This document shows positions 36,101 to 43,212 of a stretch of 64,000 nucleotides of DNA, piece after piece. Location: NCBI RefSeq assembly GCF_900129795.1, contig NZ_FQWW01000001.1:496001-560000 (forward strand), read 5' to 3'. The stretch's first letter is position 1, and the number at the start of each line of letters is the position of its first letter. The notes beneath the pieces were generated by a model. The model did no database searches. It was not told the origin of the DNA and worked only from the letters and a program-made list of their open reading frames with translations. The DNA comes from Flavobacterium sp. CF108. GTDB taxonomy: Bacteria; Bacteroidota; Bacteroidia; Flavobacteriales; Flavobacteriaceae. Position numbers and translations under genes: made by a program.

Positions 36101-36774
36101 CTTTGTGCTGTTTCAATGTCTTTTTTCTCCAGTTCTTTTTGCAAGGCAGAGCGTTCGTTGTAATCTTTTAGAATTCTCGTAAAAAAAACAATCGAAATAA
36201 TAAAAGCGATAAAAAAAGCGACTATAATTAAAATCAAACTATAATTTCCATAACGTTTTGAACTTGCATTTCGTTCTTCCAGCAATTTTTGTTCTGTACC
36301 TTCTATCTTTTTGATAACCGCTCGAATATCACTCATCATTATCCTGCCTTCATTTAAGTCGAAGGTCAGTGTTTCCTTGTTTAAACGCTTTTTTACGATT
36401 TGATTATTCAGGTATTTAAAGAACCCGGAACGTTTAGATGCTAACTCGGTTAATAATTTTTGCTGTGGAGGATTGTCTGCAGTAAGCTCTTCCAGTTTAT
36501 CAAAGTAAGTATTTGATTTGGCTTCAGATTCATTAAATCGGTCAACAAACTGCTCATCTCCGGTTAATAAATAACCGCGCATACTCGTTTGGGCTTCCGT
36601 AATAATGGCCGAACCTTCATTTAAATTGTAAATAACATCCTGAGTGTGGTTTACCAAAAAATTACTGTACAACAAACTTTTGATGCTGATAAACGAAGCA
36701 ACAGAACTAATAGTAATCACTAATAATGAAACTAATGAACTGATTAGCAGATTTCTTTTAAAGTTACCATTCAT
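33184..36774 (-). CDS. Hybrid sensor histidine kinase with CHASE3, GAF and three receiver domains
   Basis: 1196 residues. TM1 (about 9-30), CHASE3-like sensor (35-170, including TSMRGYLLTGD), TM2 (178-198), HAMP (about 200-270), GAF (about 290-425), a long Glu/Gln-rich coiled coil (430-515), HisKA with His528 (ANMSHELRTPLNS) and HATPase_c (about 635-745; GTGLGLSIS). Three receivers follow with phospho-acceptors Asp849, Asp971 and Asp1125. A tandem linker (KKEGKD repeats, about 1044-1061) separates the last two. It heads or follows the receiver-kinase gene (15-base gap) and is linked to CheB/CheR. The signal is unknown. Confidence 0.9.
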   Translation of the reverse strand: MNGNFKRNLLISSLVSLLVITISSVASFISIKSLLYSNFLVNHTQDVIYNLNEGSAIITEAQTSMRGYLLTGDEQFVDRFNESEAKSNTYFDKLEELTADNPPQQKLLTELASKRSGFFKYLNNQIVKKRLNKETLTFDLNEGRIMMSDIRAVIKKIEGTEQKLLEERNASSKRYGNYSLILIIVAFFIAFIISIVFFTRILKDYNERSALQKELEKKDIETAQRIEAISNIATNISKGNYDIRVDDTKADALGSVGESLNTMGISLKSSFDLLSQKEWLQTGVAELNNAMLGEKSMQKLSKDVIEFLCQYTNSSAGVLYVIEENELVSSGGYSYIPSKSRERIRKGEGLIGQAISSGKILELKALSADNIQINYALGQVKPTHIVAVPLKDNKIEGAVELASIYGFSELHLEFLRTVANNIGIALKSTQNRKRVLELLEETKSQSEELQVQHSELEAINAELEAQTEKLQASEEELRVQQEELEQTNEELSERSVLLEEKNNEIQKKSEALELTTRYKSEFLANMSHELRTPLNSILLLSRLLSENNNKSMNNEEIEFAKVIQSSGNSLLGLIDEILDLSKIEAGKMELEFLDISTKEITDTLWNLFNLVAKEKGIEFEIISKEAPIVIKTDKMRLEQILKNLISNAIKFTEKGKVTLEIKINTDDDKIICFIVKDTGIGIPLEKQPLVFEAFQQADGSTKRKYGGTGLGLSISRELAKLLRGEIILHSRVNEGSSFTLCLPVYGSAPYKTNVEKIPPTAFVDLEPEKEEGTPAKKYISSTIPDEIDDDRNAIIEGDKVILIVEDDINFAKSLLAFSRNKGYKGIVAVRGDHALNFTLLYKPAGVLLDIELPVKSGWEVLEELKNHAETKHIPVHIMSSHKLKQESLLKGAVDFLDKPVAFDKIPDVFLRIEHIINKEAQKVLIIEDNPKHAKALSYFLETYNINSEIKSEVSDGIQALNKTEVDCVILDMGIPDKQAYQILDGIKKNPGLEKLPVIVFTGKSLSLKEEVKIKKYADSIIVKTAHSYQRMLDEVSLFLHLVEDKKEGKDKKEGKDKKEGHKKLNLLNNILHDKKVLIVDDDVRNIYSLTKALEVFKMTIITAFDGNDAIKVLSENPDTDVVLLDMMMPHMDGYETAEKIRANPKFLNLPVIAVTAKAMTGDREKCIKAGASDYITKPVDVDQLLSLLRVWLYDKV
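33597..33648. repeat. 18-bp tandem repeat within the hybrid kinase gene
   Basis: Nearly three copies of CCTTCTTTTTTGTCTTTT on the plus strand, coding for the KDKKEG linker repeats. In-frame unit length allows expansion or contraction without frameshift. Confidence 0.8.
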
Positions 36775-36789
36775 GGTTTTAAATTGTAT

Positions 36790-38004
36790 TTATTCGTATT
36801 TTAGGGGAAGAACAATAATAAAGCTGGCGCCTTTGCCTACTTCACTTTTCGCCGTTATTAATCCGTTGTGTTTTTCTATGATTTTTTTTGCGATTGCCAG
36901 ACCAATTCCGGTTCCTTCATAAGTCTGTCGGTCATTTAAACTTTGAAAAATGATGAATATTCGATCCAGATAAATTTCATCAAAACCAATTCCGTTATCT
37001 TTTACCACAATCCTGCAATACTTTCCTTCTGGCGCGGTTGGGCTGTCAAACGATTTATCGGCAATTAATTCCGCACTAATTTCAATTAAAGGAGGTTCAT
37101 TACCGCCGGAGAATTTAAGGGCATTTCCAATTAAATTTTGAAATACCTGCCTTAACTGACTCGGAATACTGTCTATTGTGGGGAGTTCTGTGGCTTTTAC
37201 TGTGGCATTTTTTCTTTCAATCAAATAATCAAAATCCGAAAGAACTTCCTGTAAAACTACATTAAGATCTGTAATTTCTGGTTTAACCTGCGCTGATAAT
37301 CTGGAATATGCGAGAAGATCTGTAATAAGGGTCTGCATTCTTTCGGCAGACTTTATGGCTCTGTCGACATAATCAATTCCCTTTTCATCATCTTTTAAAT
37401 AAAGTTCTTTGATTATTTTAATGAAGATCTGGATTTTCCTTATAGGTTCATTTAAATCGTGCGAAACCACCCATGCAAACTGCTGTAATTCGTGGTTTTT
37501 CATCTCTAATTCTTCGTTTTTCAAAACCAGTTCTTTGGTTCTTTCCGCGATTTTAATTTCGAGATTATCCTGCGCTTCTTTTCTAATTTTAATTTCTTTA
37601 GAAAGAAGGTCTTTTATGCCTTTTAGTTCATTTTGCTGTTCATAGATCTTGATGAAGGTTTTTACCTTCAGTATTAATAAATCAGTATCAACAGGTTTTG
37701 TAATATATTCTACTGCACCGCTTTCATAACCTTTAAATATATATTTCTTTTCGATGTTTAATGCCGAAAGAAAAATTACGGGAATGTCTTTGGTTCGTTT
37801 ATTTCCAGAAAGAATTTTTACTACTTCGAAGCCGTCAAGTCCGGGCATCTGAACGTCCATAATGATAAGACAGTAGTTTGTTTTTAAAATTTTCTTTAGG
37901 GCTTCTTCACCAGATTCGGCAGTATCTACGTCGATATTGTGGAGTTCTAATGTTTTCTTTAAGGCAATAATATTGGCCTTGATATCATCAACAATTAATA
38001 CCAT
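36790..38004 (-). CDS. Receiver-histidine kinase hybrid
   Basis: 404 residues. N-terminal receiver (1-118, Asp50 in IIMDVQMPGLDGFE), a coiled coil (about 125-172), then a HisKA of the phytochrome-like type with His182 (WVVSHDLNEPIRKI) and an HATPase domain (about 275-400; GTGIGLAIAKKIIEKH). It is cytoplasmic, without TM segments. Receiver-first kinases usually work as phosphorelay intermediates. It is 15 bases upstream of the large hybrid kinase on the same strand, so it begins the sensory operon. Confidence 0.9.
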   Translation of the reverse strand: MVLIVDDIKANIIALKKTLELHNIDVDTAESGEEALKKILKTNYCLIIMDVQMPGLDGFEVVKILSGNKRTKDIPVIFLSALNIEKKYIFKGYESGAVEYITKPVDTDLLILKVKTFIKIYEQQNELKGIKDLLSKEIKIRKEAQDNLEIKIAERTKELVLKNEELEMKNHELQQFAWVVSHDLNEPIRKIQIFIKIIKELYLKDDEKGIDYVDRAIKSAERMQTLITDLLAYSRLSAQVKPEITDLNVVLQEVLSDFDYLIERKNATVKATELPTIDSIPSQLRQVFQNLIGNALKFSGGNEPPLIEISAELIADKSFDSPTAPEGKYCRIVVKDNGIGFDEIYLDRIFIIFQSLNDRQTYEGTGIGLAIAKKIIEKHNGLITAKSEVGKGASFIIVLPLKYE

Positions 38005-38340
38005 GCTGTTATGGGGAATAAAGCGTTACGAGTTAAAAAATATTGAATCATTGGTTTGAAAAGGTTCTTATTTAAAATATCTGATCCTATTTTAAATATG
38101 GTTGGTCAAACCTTCAAATTTAGAAAAAAAAGGAGCTTTTTACTTTTCACATCCGTATCTAATTCGTTACATAATTCCCATGTATTTCTGTAAAATGTAA
38201 TTGAATTTATAAAAGACAGCTTATTAAGAATTCAATTATTTAAGAAAAACTTAAAATGATCATACCTTTTTTTTGGATGATGTTTTAATCTCGCAATCCC
38301 GATAGCCATCAGGAGCAGAGCTGCAAAGTTTTATTTAAAT

Positions 38341-38474
38341 TCAATAGCGTCCAGCTTTAGCTGGATGCGAAATAAGTAAGATTATGTGAAGGGCTTTAGC
38401 CAGACCGCAATATAGTTTGGCTAAAGCCTTTTCTGAATCTATTCTTAAACCTCCAGCTAAAGCTGGAGGCAATT
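38341..38474. repeat. Nested palindromic element, copy 4 of 5
   Basis: Core hairpins CCAGCTTTAGCTGG and CCTCCAGCTAAAGCTGGAGG flank the inner pair GGGCTTTAGCCAGAC / GTTTGGCTAAAGCC. Outer arms lie at about 38287-38330 (CTCGCAATCCCGATAGCC...) and 38515-38550 (ACTTTGCGACTCTGC). The left arm is interrupted by a diverged TCCCGATAGC palindrome (38297-38314). The surrounding 38005-38700 gap holds no recognisable gene. Confidence 0.9.
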
Positions 38475-38631
38475 AAAAAAACTTCTAATCTTTTAATCTG
38501 TGGCCTTAAATGAAAAACTTTGCGACTCTGCATCTTTGCGAAATTAAAACTCAACACAAATTAAATTAAATCTGCGCAAACCCGCTTAAATCAGTAAAAC
38601 CCGTGAGCAAAAAACCTCAGCATCTTAGCAC

Positions 38632-38673
38632 TTAAAAAAAAACAGCCTTTCAATAAAAGCTGTTTTTTTTTCG
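38632..38673 (-). terminator. Terminator downstream of the 264-aa gene
   Basis: AAAAACAGC / GCTGTTTTT stem with a 12-base loop and U-tracts in both directions, 28 bases beyond the stop at 38701. Confidence 0.7.
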
Positions 38674-38700
38674 TAAATAGTAGTTAATATATAATGCTTA

Positions 38701-39495
38701 TCAGCTAGCTAGTTTTTGATTGTATGGTTTAAATGAAAAATGATATTTTGTTCTAAAATGTTTTGCTGCGGCAAGCATTTCAGAAAAATTAATGGTTGAA
38801 ATTCGTTTGATTTCATTAATCGGTTTCATTGCCAGATTAACAACAGGATCAAATGTTCTTAAATAATTAAAACTGTGCTGCTCTAGCTCTATTTCAACAA
38901 TATTTTTTAAAATACTTTTTTTAAGCAGCGTTCCAACAAGTCCTTTTTGCGGAATGGTTTCGTATTCTTTTATCCTTTTTGAGATCCTGGAATTTTCTTT
39001 TCCTATGTAGATATAATTTCCGGAATCGTTTGTAAAATGCTGTTTAACCTGAGTAACCAATTCTGCATTTTTATTTTCAATAGTTGGTATTCCCAGTAAT
39101 GTAAACTGAATGCGTTTGTGGCTTTCAAAATACAAAACACTATTGATAACCGAAGAATTACTCAAAACAGCCGATTGTTTTTTGTTTAAAACTTTCTTTT
39201 CTCCATTTGCACCAAAACTGTGGCTTACGTTTCCGTTTTCGCAGTAAACAAAAAAGACAGGCGCGGTTTTAAAAGATTCAATACTTAAACTAACTTCCTG
39301 ATCAAATTCAAGATCAAAATGCATGAATAGGACTTTATCATCAAATCGGTTTCCTTTAATGGAACCTTTTGTCCATTTTGATTTAATTTCTAAGTTATAT
39401 TCATTGTTATTAGCAGTAAGTTCACCGCTAAAGCTATCTTTTAAGTCGTTAAAAACAGCATCAAGTCCTCCGGTATTTATGTAAAGTTTTTTCAT
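38701..39495 (-). CDS. Hypothetical protein, possibly a degenerate AraC-like protein
   Basis: 264 residues with no signal peptide. The first about 150 residues are beta-rich (FSGELTANNNEYNLEIKSKW, LFMHFDLEFDQEVSLSIES), resembling a cupin-like sensory half. The last 30 (ISTINFSEMLAAAKHFRTKY) loosely recall the final helix-turn-helix of AraC regulators, but the normal two-HTH unit of about 100 residues is not convincingly present. It may be a regulator that has lost or diverged in its DNA-binding region, or an unrelated protein. It is monocistronic with its own terminator. Confidence 0.6.
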   Translation of the reverse strand: MKKLYINTGGLDAVFNDLKDSFSGELTANNNEYNLEIKSKWTKGSIKGNRFDDKVLFMHFDLEFDQEVSLSIESFKTAPVFFVYCENGNVSHSFGANGEKKVLNKKQSAVLSNSSVINSVLYFESHKRIQFTLLGIPTIENKNAELVTQVKQHFTNDSGNYIYIGKENSRISKRIKEYETIPQKGLVGTLLKKSILKNIVEIELEQHSFNYLRTFDPVVNLAMKPINEIKRISTINFSEMLAAAKHFRTKYHFSFKPYNQKLAS

Positions 39496-39649
39496 TTTCT
39501 TTGATTTTAAAAAAGTGTTTTGTACTAATTTTTAGTGTACTCAAACAACTTATGGTTCTTTCCTCATTTTCTATAAACCAAATTTCGTACATATTGCAAA
39601 TCAAATCCTTATACAATTTCAATCAGAAATTTCATAATTTTTAGCTGCA

Positions 39650-39773
39650 CAGGAACAAAGGGAGAAAGGGACAAAGGTTTTCCTCTCAATACCTTTAGAA
39701 AAGACGCACTGCAGTGCGTCTCTACAAAACCTTTGTCCCTTTGAACCTCTGCCCCTTTAAACCTTAAAAAGAA
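39650..39773. repeat. Nested hairpin with perfect AGACGCACTGCAGTGCGTCT core
   Basis: The 20-bp core at 39702-39721 is a perfect palindrome. Outer arms GGGACAAAGGTTTT / AAAACCTTTGTCCC extend the fold. Variants of the core occur at 62346-62366, 62448-62470 and 63245-63268. The 39496-39839 gap holds this repeat and the terminator of the next gene only. Confidence 0.85.
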
Positions 39774-39776
39774 AAA

Positions 39777-39811
39777 ACAGCTGCTCCAGAATAAATCTGG
39801 AACAACTGCTC
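39777..39811 (-). terminator. Terminator downstream of the 114-aa gene
   Basis: On the minus strand, AGTTGTTCCAGA / TCTGGAGCAGCT with a short loop, followed by TTTTTT, about 30 bases after the stop at 39840. Confidence 0.75.
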
Positions 39812-39839
39812 CTCAGCAAAATAAAAATACTTATCTATT

Positions 39840-40184
39840 TTATTTTATAATAAGTTCACTTATGTCTGCGTTTTTTGAATAATTTTTCTTCGGGATATCT
39901 TTAAAAAAATCGGCTTCCTCTAAATCTGCTGTTGGGCCGTATCCTAATAAATGTGTTCCTTTTTGCTGGTCTTTTGTTTCAATAATATATAAAATTGACA
40001 TATCATCCGGATCACTCATTCCTTCATAACGATGATGCGCTACAATATAAATTTCATCTGGTTTATAAGCATATTTAGTTTCTGAATCAATCAAACAGCC
40101 ATTTTCAAATAAATAATTCTTTGTATAGCCTTCATTCTGGTATTTCTGTATATAGTCGGTTTCGTGTTTTTGTTCTCTTTTCAT
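39840..40184 (-). CDS. Small conserved hypothetical protein
   Basis: 114 residues, soluble. YIQKYQNEGYTKNYLFENG, HHRYEGMSDPDDMSILYIIE and KGTHLLGYGPTADLE resemble a short Bacteroidota family sometimes mislabelled phosphoribosylpyrophosphate synthetase. No PRPP-binding loop is present, so that name should not be used. It is surrounded by stress-type genes and a kinase remnant. No function can be assigned. Confidence 0.65.
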   Translation of the reverse strand: MKREQKHETDYIQKYQNEGYTKNYLFENGCLIDSETKYAYKPDEIYIVAHHRYEGMSDPDDMSILYIIETKDQQKGTHLLGYGPTADLEEADFFKDIPKKNYSKNADISELIIK

Positions 40185-40332
40185 GATTTTACTAATTTTA
40201 AGATTAGGTCATAATCTTTGTTAGTTCAAATTTCATCATTAAAATCAATGAAAATTAACTCTATTAATTTTAATGTTAGCTCATTCAAAAAACACAAAAC
40301 AAATCAAATTTTATTTTTATAATTTTAGATTT

Positions 40333-40441
40333 TCATCCGGAATTGGCCTGGCGATTGTAAAAAAATGTCGAAAATCATAAGGGAATTATAAAAGCAAAAC
40401 AAGGTCAAGGTCCGACTTTTAAATTTTTCTGCCTGAGCTAA
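40333..40441 (+). pseudogene. Remnant of a histidine kinase C-terminus (frameshifted)
   Basis: The plus strand reads SGIGLAIVKK in one frame, then after an A-tract (40360-40365) continues in another frame as VENHKGIIKAKQGQGPTFKF to a stop at 40439-40441. This corresponds to the G2 box and last strand of an HATPase domain (compare GIGLAIAKKIIEKHNGLITA in the kinase at 36790). Everything upstream of the G2 box is gone. Confidence 0.75.
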
Positions 40442-40487
40442 AAAAAACGCCAGACTTATTTTTAGTAATAAGTCTGGCGTTTTTTTA
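40442..40487. terminator. Bidirectional terminator
   Basis: A strong stem ACGCCAGACTTATT / AATAAGTCTGGCGT with A- and T-tracts on either side, between the kinase remnant (plus) and the response regulator (minus). Confidence 0.88.
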
Positions 40488-40501
40488 TGTTCTAAATTTA
40501 A

Positions 40502-40933
40502 TTACAATTTATACACAAAAGTCTTTCTGTCAGGAACAAACTCTTTCCAGTTTATGGTTAATGAGTGTTCAATCGATTTTATGATATCTTTCATTAAAAC
40601 CGGCTTTGTAATGAAATAATTCGCGCCCAAATTGAGACATTTTTCAATAATACTGGGTTCATTTGATGTTGAAAAGATGATTACCGGAATATCACTTTTT
40701 TCTTTAGAACCTTTTAGCTCGTTTAAAATATCAAAACCATTTTTTCCCGGCATATTCAAATCTAAAAAAATGACACTGGGAGTTGGCGGCGGATTATAAA
40801 CGGCATTTAAGAGCTTTTCTCCACCTGAGTAAGTCTGGAGGTTAATATCTTGCGATAATGACTCTACGGCATCTGTAAATATGCTTAAATCGTCTTCATC
40901 ATCATCTGTGTAGAATATTGTCCATTCTTTCAT
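40502..40933 (-). CDS. Single-domain response regulator (Rcp1-like)
   Basis: 143 residues, one receiver domain: DDDEDD acidic cluster (10-15), a Pro-rich loop before IFLDLNMPGKNGFD with phospho-acceptor Asp58, FSTSNE, and Lys in ITKPV. The extended C-terminus (WKEFVPDRKTF) is typical of phytochrome-partner-type receivers. The adjacent kinase remnant may be its decayed cognate. It is monocistronic. Confidence 0.88.
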   Translation of the reverse strand: MKEWTIFYTDDDEDDLSIFTDAVESLSQDINLQTYSGGEKLLNAVYNPPPTPSVIFLDLNMPGKNGFDILNELKGSKEKSDIPVIIFSTSNEPSIIEKCLNLGANYFITKPVLMKDIIKSIEHSLTINWKEFVPDRKTFVYKL

Positions 40934-41146
40934 ATGTTTTTAGGTAAATTAATCAGTTTCTTCAAAGATAGGAAAAATTAGTAAAATAAACAATTTGTAC
41001 AAAAATTCTCACAAAAACAGTTAATTGAAATATAATAATTTAAAAATATAATTCTGTAAGCCATTCAATGGTAAAAATCTCAATTTTGTTATAGAGCATT
41101 TTAAACGCTTTTGAATCAGAATATTAAATATAAAAATTATAAAGCC

Positions 41147-41647
41147 ATGGGAGATCATAAAGACCTTACAGAAAATTTAGCTGCTGATAAAATCAAAGAA
41201 TTGGCAGAAAACATAAAAACATGCATGTTTTGCACTTACGACAGTTACAGACTGCAGTCACGACCAATGTCTGTTCAAAAAGTGGATGATTTGGGACGTC
41301 TTTGGTTTCTATCTGACCGAAACAGCAGCCACAATGCAGAGATTACGCTGAATCCTCAAGTTGAATTGTTCTTCTCTGAACCGCACGATAAATTCCTGAC
41401 TATTCACGGAACTGCAACAATTTCGTACGACAGAGAAACGATTAAAGAATTGTACGACCCAATTGTAAAAGTCTGGATGCCGGGCGGCGAAGATGATCCG
41501 AATTTAAGTGTGCTTACCGTAACACCGGAAGACGGTTATTACTGGAACAATAAAAACGGTAAAATTGTGGCTATTGCAAAAATGACCGCAGCTTTTGTGA
41601 CTGGTAAAGTTATGGATGATGGTATTGAAGGGAATTTGAAATTGTAG
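41147..41647 (+). CDS. Pyridoxamine 5'-phosphate oxidase-like protein (general stress protein 26 type)
   Basis: 166 residues from the ATG at 41147 (MGDHKDLTEN); an upstream ATG at 41111 would add 12 poorly conserved residues. The split-barrel flavin fold is seen in CMFCTYDSYRLQSRPMSVQK, LWFLSDRNSSHNAEI and FFSEPHDKFLTIHGTATIS. Members bind FMN or a related cofactor and are usually stress-induced; the substrate is unknown. It lies in a group of stress-type genes (DUF5661, DUF1328, DUF7218, DUF4142). A 13-base motif upstream (41054-41066) is shared with the DUF4142 gene. Confidence 0.85.
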   Translation: MGDHKDLTENLAADKIKELAENIKTCMFCTYDSYRLQSRPMSVQKVDDLGRLWFLSDRNSSHNAEITLNPQVELFFSEPHDKFLTIHGTATISYDRETIKELYDPIVKVWMPGGEDDPNLSVLTVTPEDGYYWNNKNGKIVAIAKMTAAFVTGKVMDDGIEGNLKL

Positions 41648-42555
41648 TTATTTAAACCGTAAAGTTCACTAAGATTTACGCAAGGTTCGCTAAGATTATT
41701 TTCTTTGTGGACTTTGCGTTTTTTCTTTGCGACTTTACGGTTAAAAACAATTCTCTCTACTCTTTACGATTTTAGAATTTATAAATATTTTAAAAAACAT
41801 TTAATACTTGATTTTAAACTACTTAAACAAAATGTTTTAAACAAAAAATTTAAGTAAATAAACTTTCAAAATTGCATATAAATGACTGTAAACAAACGGA
41901 AAATTTTTGAAAATAGTCCACAGTAATTGCCGATGATCTATTAAGTTCATTTTTTAAGTGTTTTTACCGAAAAAAGAAAATTTACCGATGTTTTATCATA
42001 CCTGCTATTGAAGATTTTAAGCGCCAGAACCAAGTAAAAGTTTTTATTTAACTAATTACACATAAAGATCTGGAAATAAATACAAAATACATGTATGTAT
42101 GCCACATTGTCAGTATAGAAATCCCTCTTTAAATAGCGATTATTGCTGCTCTTACATCCTATTATATTTTCATTTTACATATCTAAAAATTCCAGGTAAA
42201 TAAAACATCGGCATAAAGCTTCCTTTTTGATACTATTCCCTGCTCCTGAAAAATATATATTAATCAAAAATTGAATTGCAGATTATTCATTTGGATTTTT
42301 TTTCAGACTTTGTTTTGGCTTCTTGGGATTCCGCTTTTTAATTTAAAAAACATCTTTGTTCCAATCACAATATTAATTTATTGAACGTTTTAAAATCTTT
42401 AGAGAACAGAAAAGAAGTTAATTTCTCCGTTTAAAAATCATAAATGCAACTTTGGTGCAGTATTTTTATTTTTATTAACTCCGTGAATTATAAACATCTG
42501 TTAATTATACAATTACAACTAGTAATTCTATAAAGAAATCTTTGAGTTTCAGGAT
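41648..42555. other. Long gene-poor spacer
   Basis: Apart from the repeat at 41655-41748, this very AT-rich stretch shows no reading frame with recognisable protein character, no terminator-like hairpin and no repeat. It may hold an undetected small RNA or a decayed gene. Confidence 0.5.
41655..41748. repeat. CGCAAAG-type inverted repeat
   Basis: AACCGTAAAGTTCACTAAG and ACGCAAGGTTCGCTAAG mirrored by CTTTGTGGACTTTGCG and CTTTGCGACTTTACGGTT, right after the stop of the flavoprotein gene. Confidence 0.85.
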
Positions 42556-42563
42556 TAGATTTG
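42556..42563 (+). promoter_or_regulatory. Candidate -7 box for the acidic protein gene
   Basis: TAGATTTG matches TAnnTTTG, 27 bases before the ATG at 42591. The nearest TTG is too close to be a -33 box. Confidence 0.35.
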
Positions 42564-42590
42564 TATATGTAAAATTTTAAAATAAGCATC

Positions 42591-43148
42591 ATGAATACTA
42601 CAGATAAAAGAAACGGCACTTTTCCCAGAGATCCTGGAAGTCCGGCTTCAGACAAAAATACGGTTATGAATGAGGAACTTTATGATTTAAATACACAAGA
42701 AACTCAAAACAACCGCGCAGAAGACGCAGAACGCGGCTATACGGTTCGAAATAGCCATAATCCTAACAAACCTAATCTCGATGAGAGATCGGACGTCTAC
42801 GACGGTAATTTGGACAATTTAGATGATGACTTTCATAAAGACAGAGATCTGGAAGACGACAACGATGATATTTATGAGGTCGTTTTAGAAGATGAAAATG
42901 ATTTTAACGAAGAAGATGAGGACGAATATATCGAGGAAGATCTTGATGAAGAAGAATTTGATCAAGTCGAAAATGACGAATTTGACAACCCTGCTGATAC
43001 TTTTGAAAACGACTTTAATGAAACAGAAGAAGATCTAGAAGACATTGACGATGATGATGACGAAGAAGAAAACAACGATTATGTTGAAGATGATGTTCAG
43101 GAAGAAGACGATGATGATTACACAGAAGAAGATAAAAGAAGATTGTAA
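42591..43148 (+). CDS. Highly acidic, intrinsically disordered protein
   Basis: 185 residues. The first 65 are polar and Asn/Arg/Pro-containing; from about 68 onward most residues are Asp or Glu (for example DIDDDDDEEENNDYVEDD), ending TEEDKRRL. There is no signal peptide, TM or globular core. The composition suggests a soluble polyanion that could bind divalent cations, basic proteins or DNA-binding proteins. It lies among stress-type genes with its own terminator. No established family function. Confidence 0.75.
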   Translation: MNTTDKRNGTFPRDPGSPASDKNTVMNEELYDLNTQETQNNRAEDAERGYTVRNSHNPNKPNLDERSDVYDGNLDNLDDDFHKDRDLEDDNDDIYEVVLEDENDFNEEDEDEYIEEDLDEEEFDQVENDEFDNPADTFENDFNETEEDLEDIDDDDDEEENNDYVEDDVQEEDDDDYTEEDKRRL

Positions 43149-43162
43149 TTTCTTCTAAAAAC

Positions 43163-43198
43163 AAAAAACCGTTAAGAATTATACCTAACGGTTTTTTT
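43163..43198 (+). terminator. Terminator after the acidic protein gene
   Basis: AAAACCGTTA / TAACGGTTTT stem with an 11-base loop and a T-tract. It also serves the convergent DUF5661 gene, given the A-tract on the other side. Confidence 0.85.
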
Positions 43199-43212
43199 AT
43201 GCGATTTAAAAC

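Noticed and set aside
38701..39495. Confident AraC regulator call
   Set aside because: Only a short C-terminal segment resembles an AraC helix-turn-helix and the full two-HTH domain is not visible.
39840..40184. Annotation as phosphoribosylpyrophosphate synthetase
   Set aside because: At 114 residues it lacks the PRPP-binding and ATP-binding motifs. The name appears to be a propagated mislabel for this small family.
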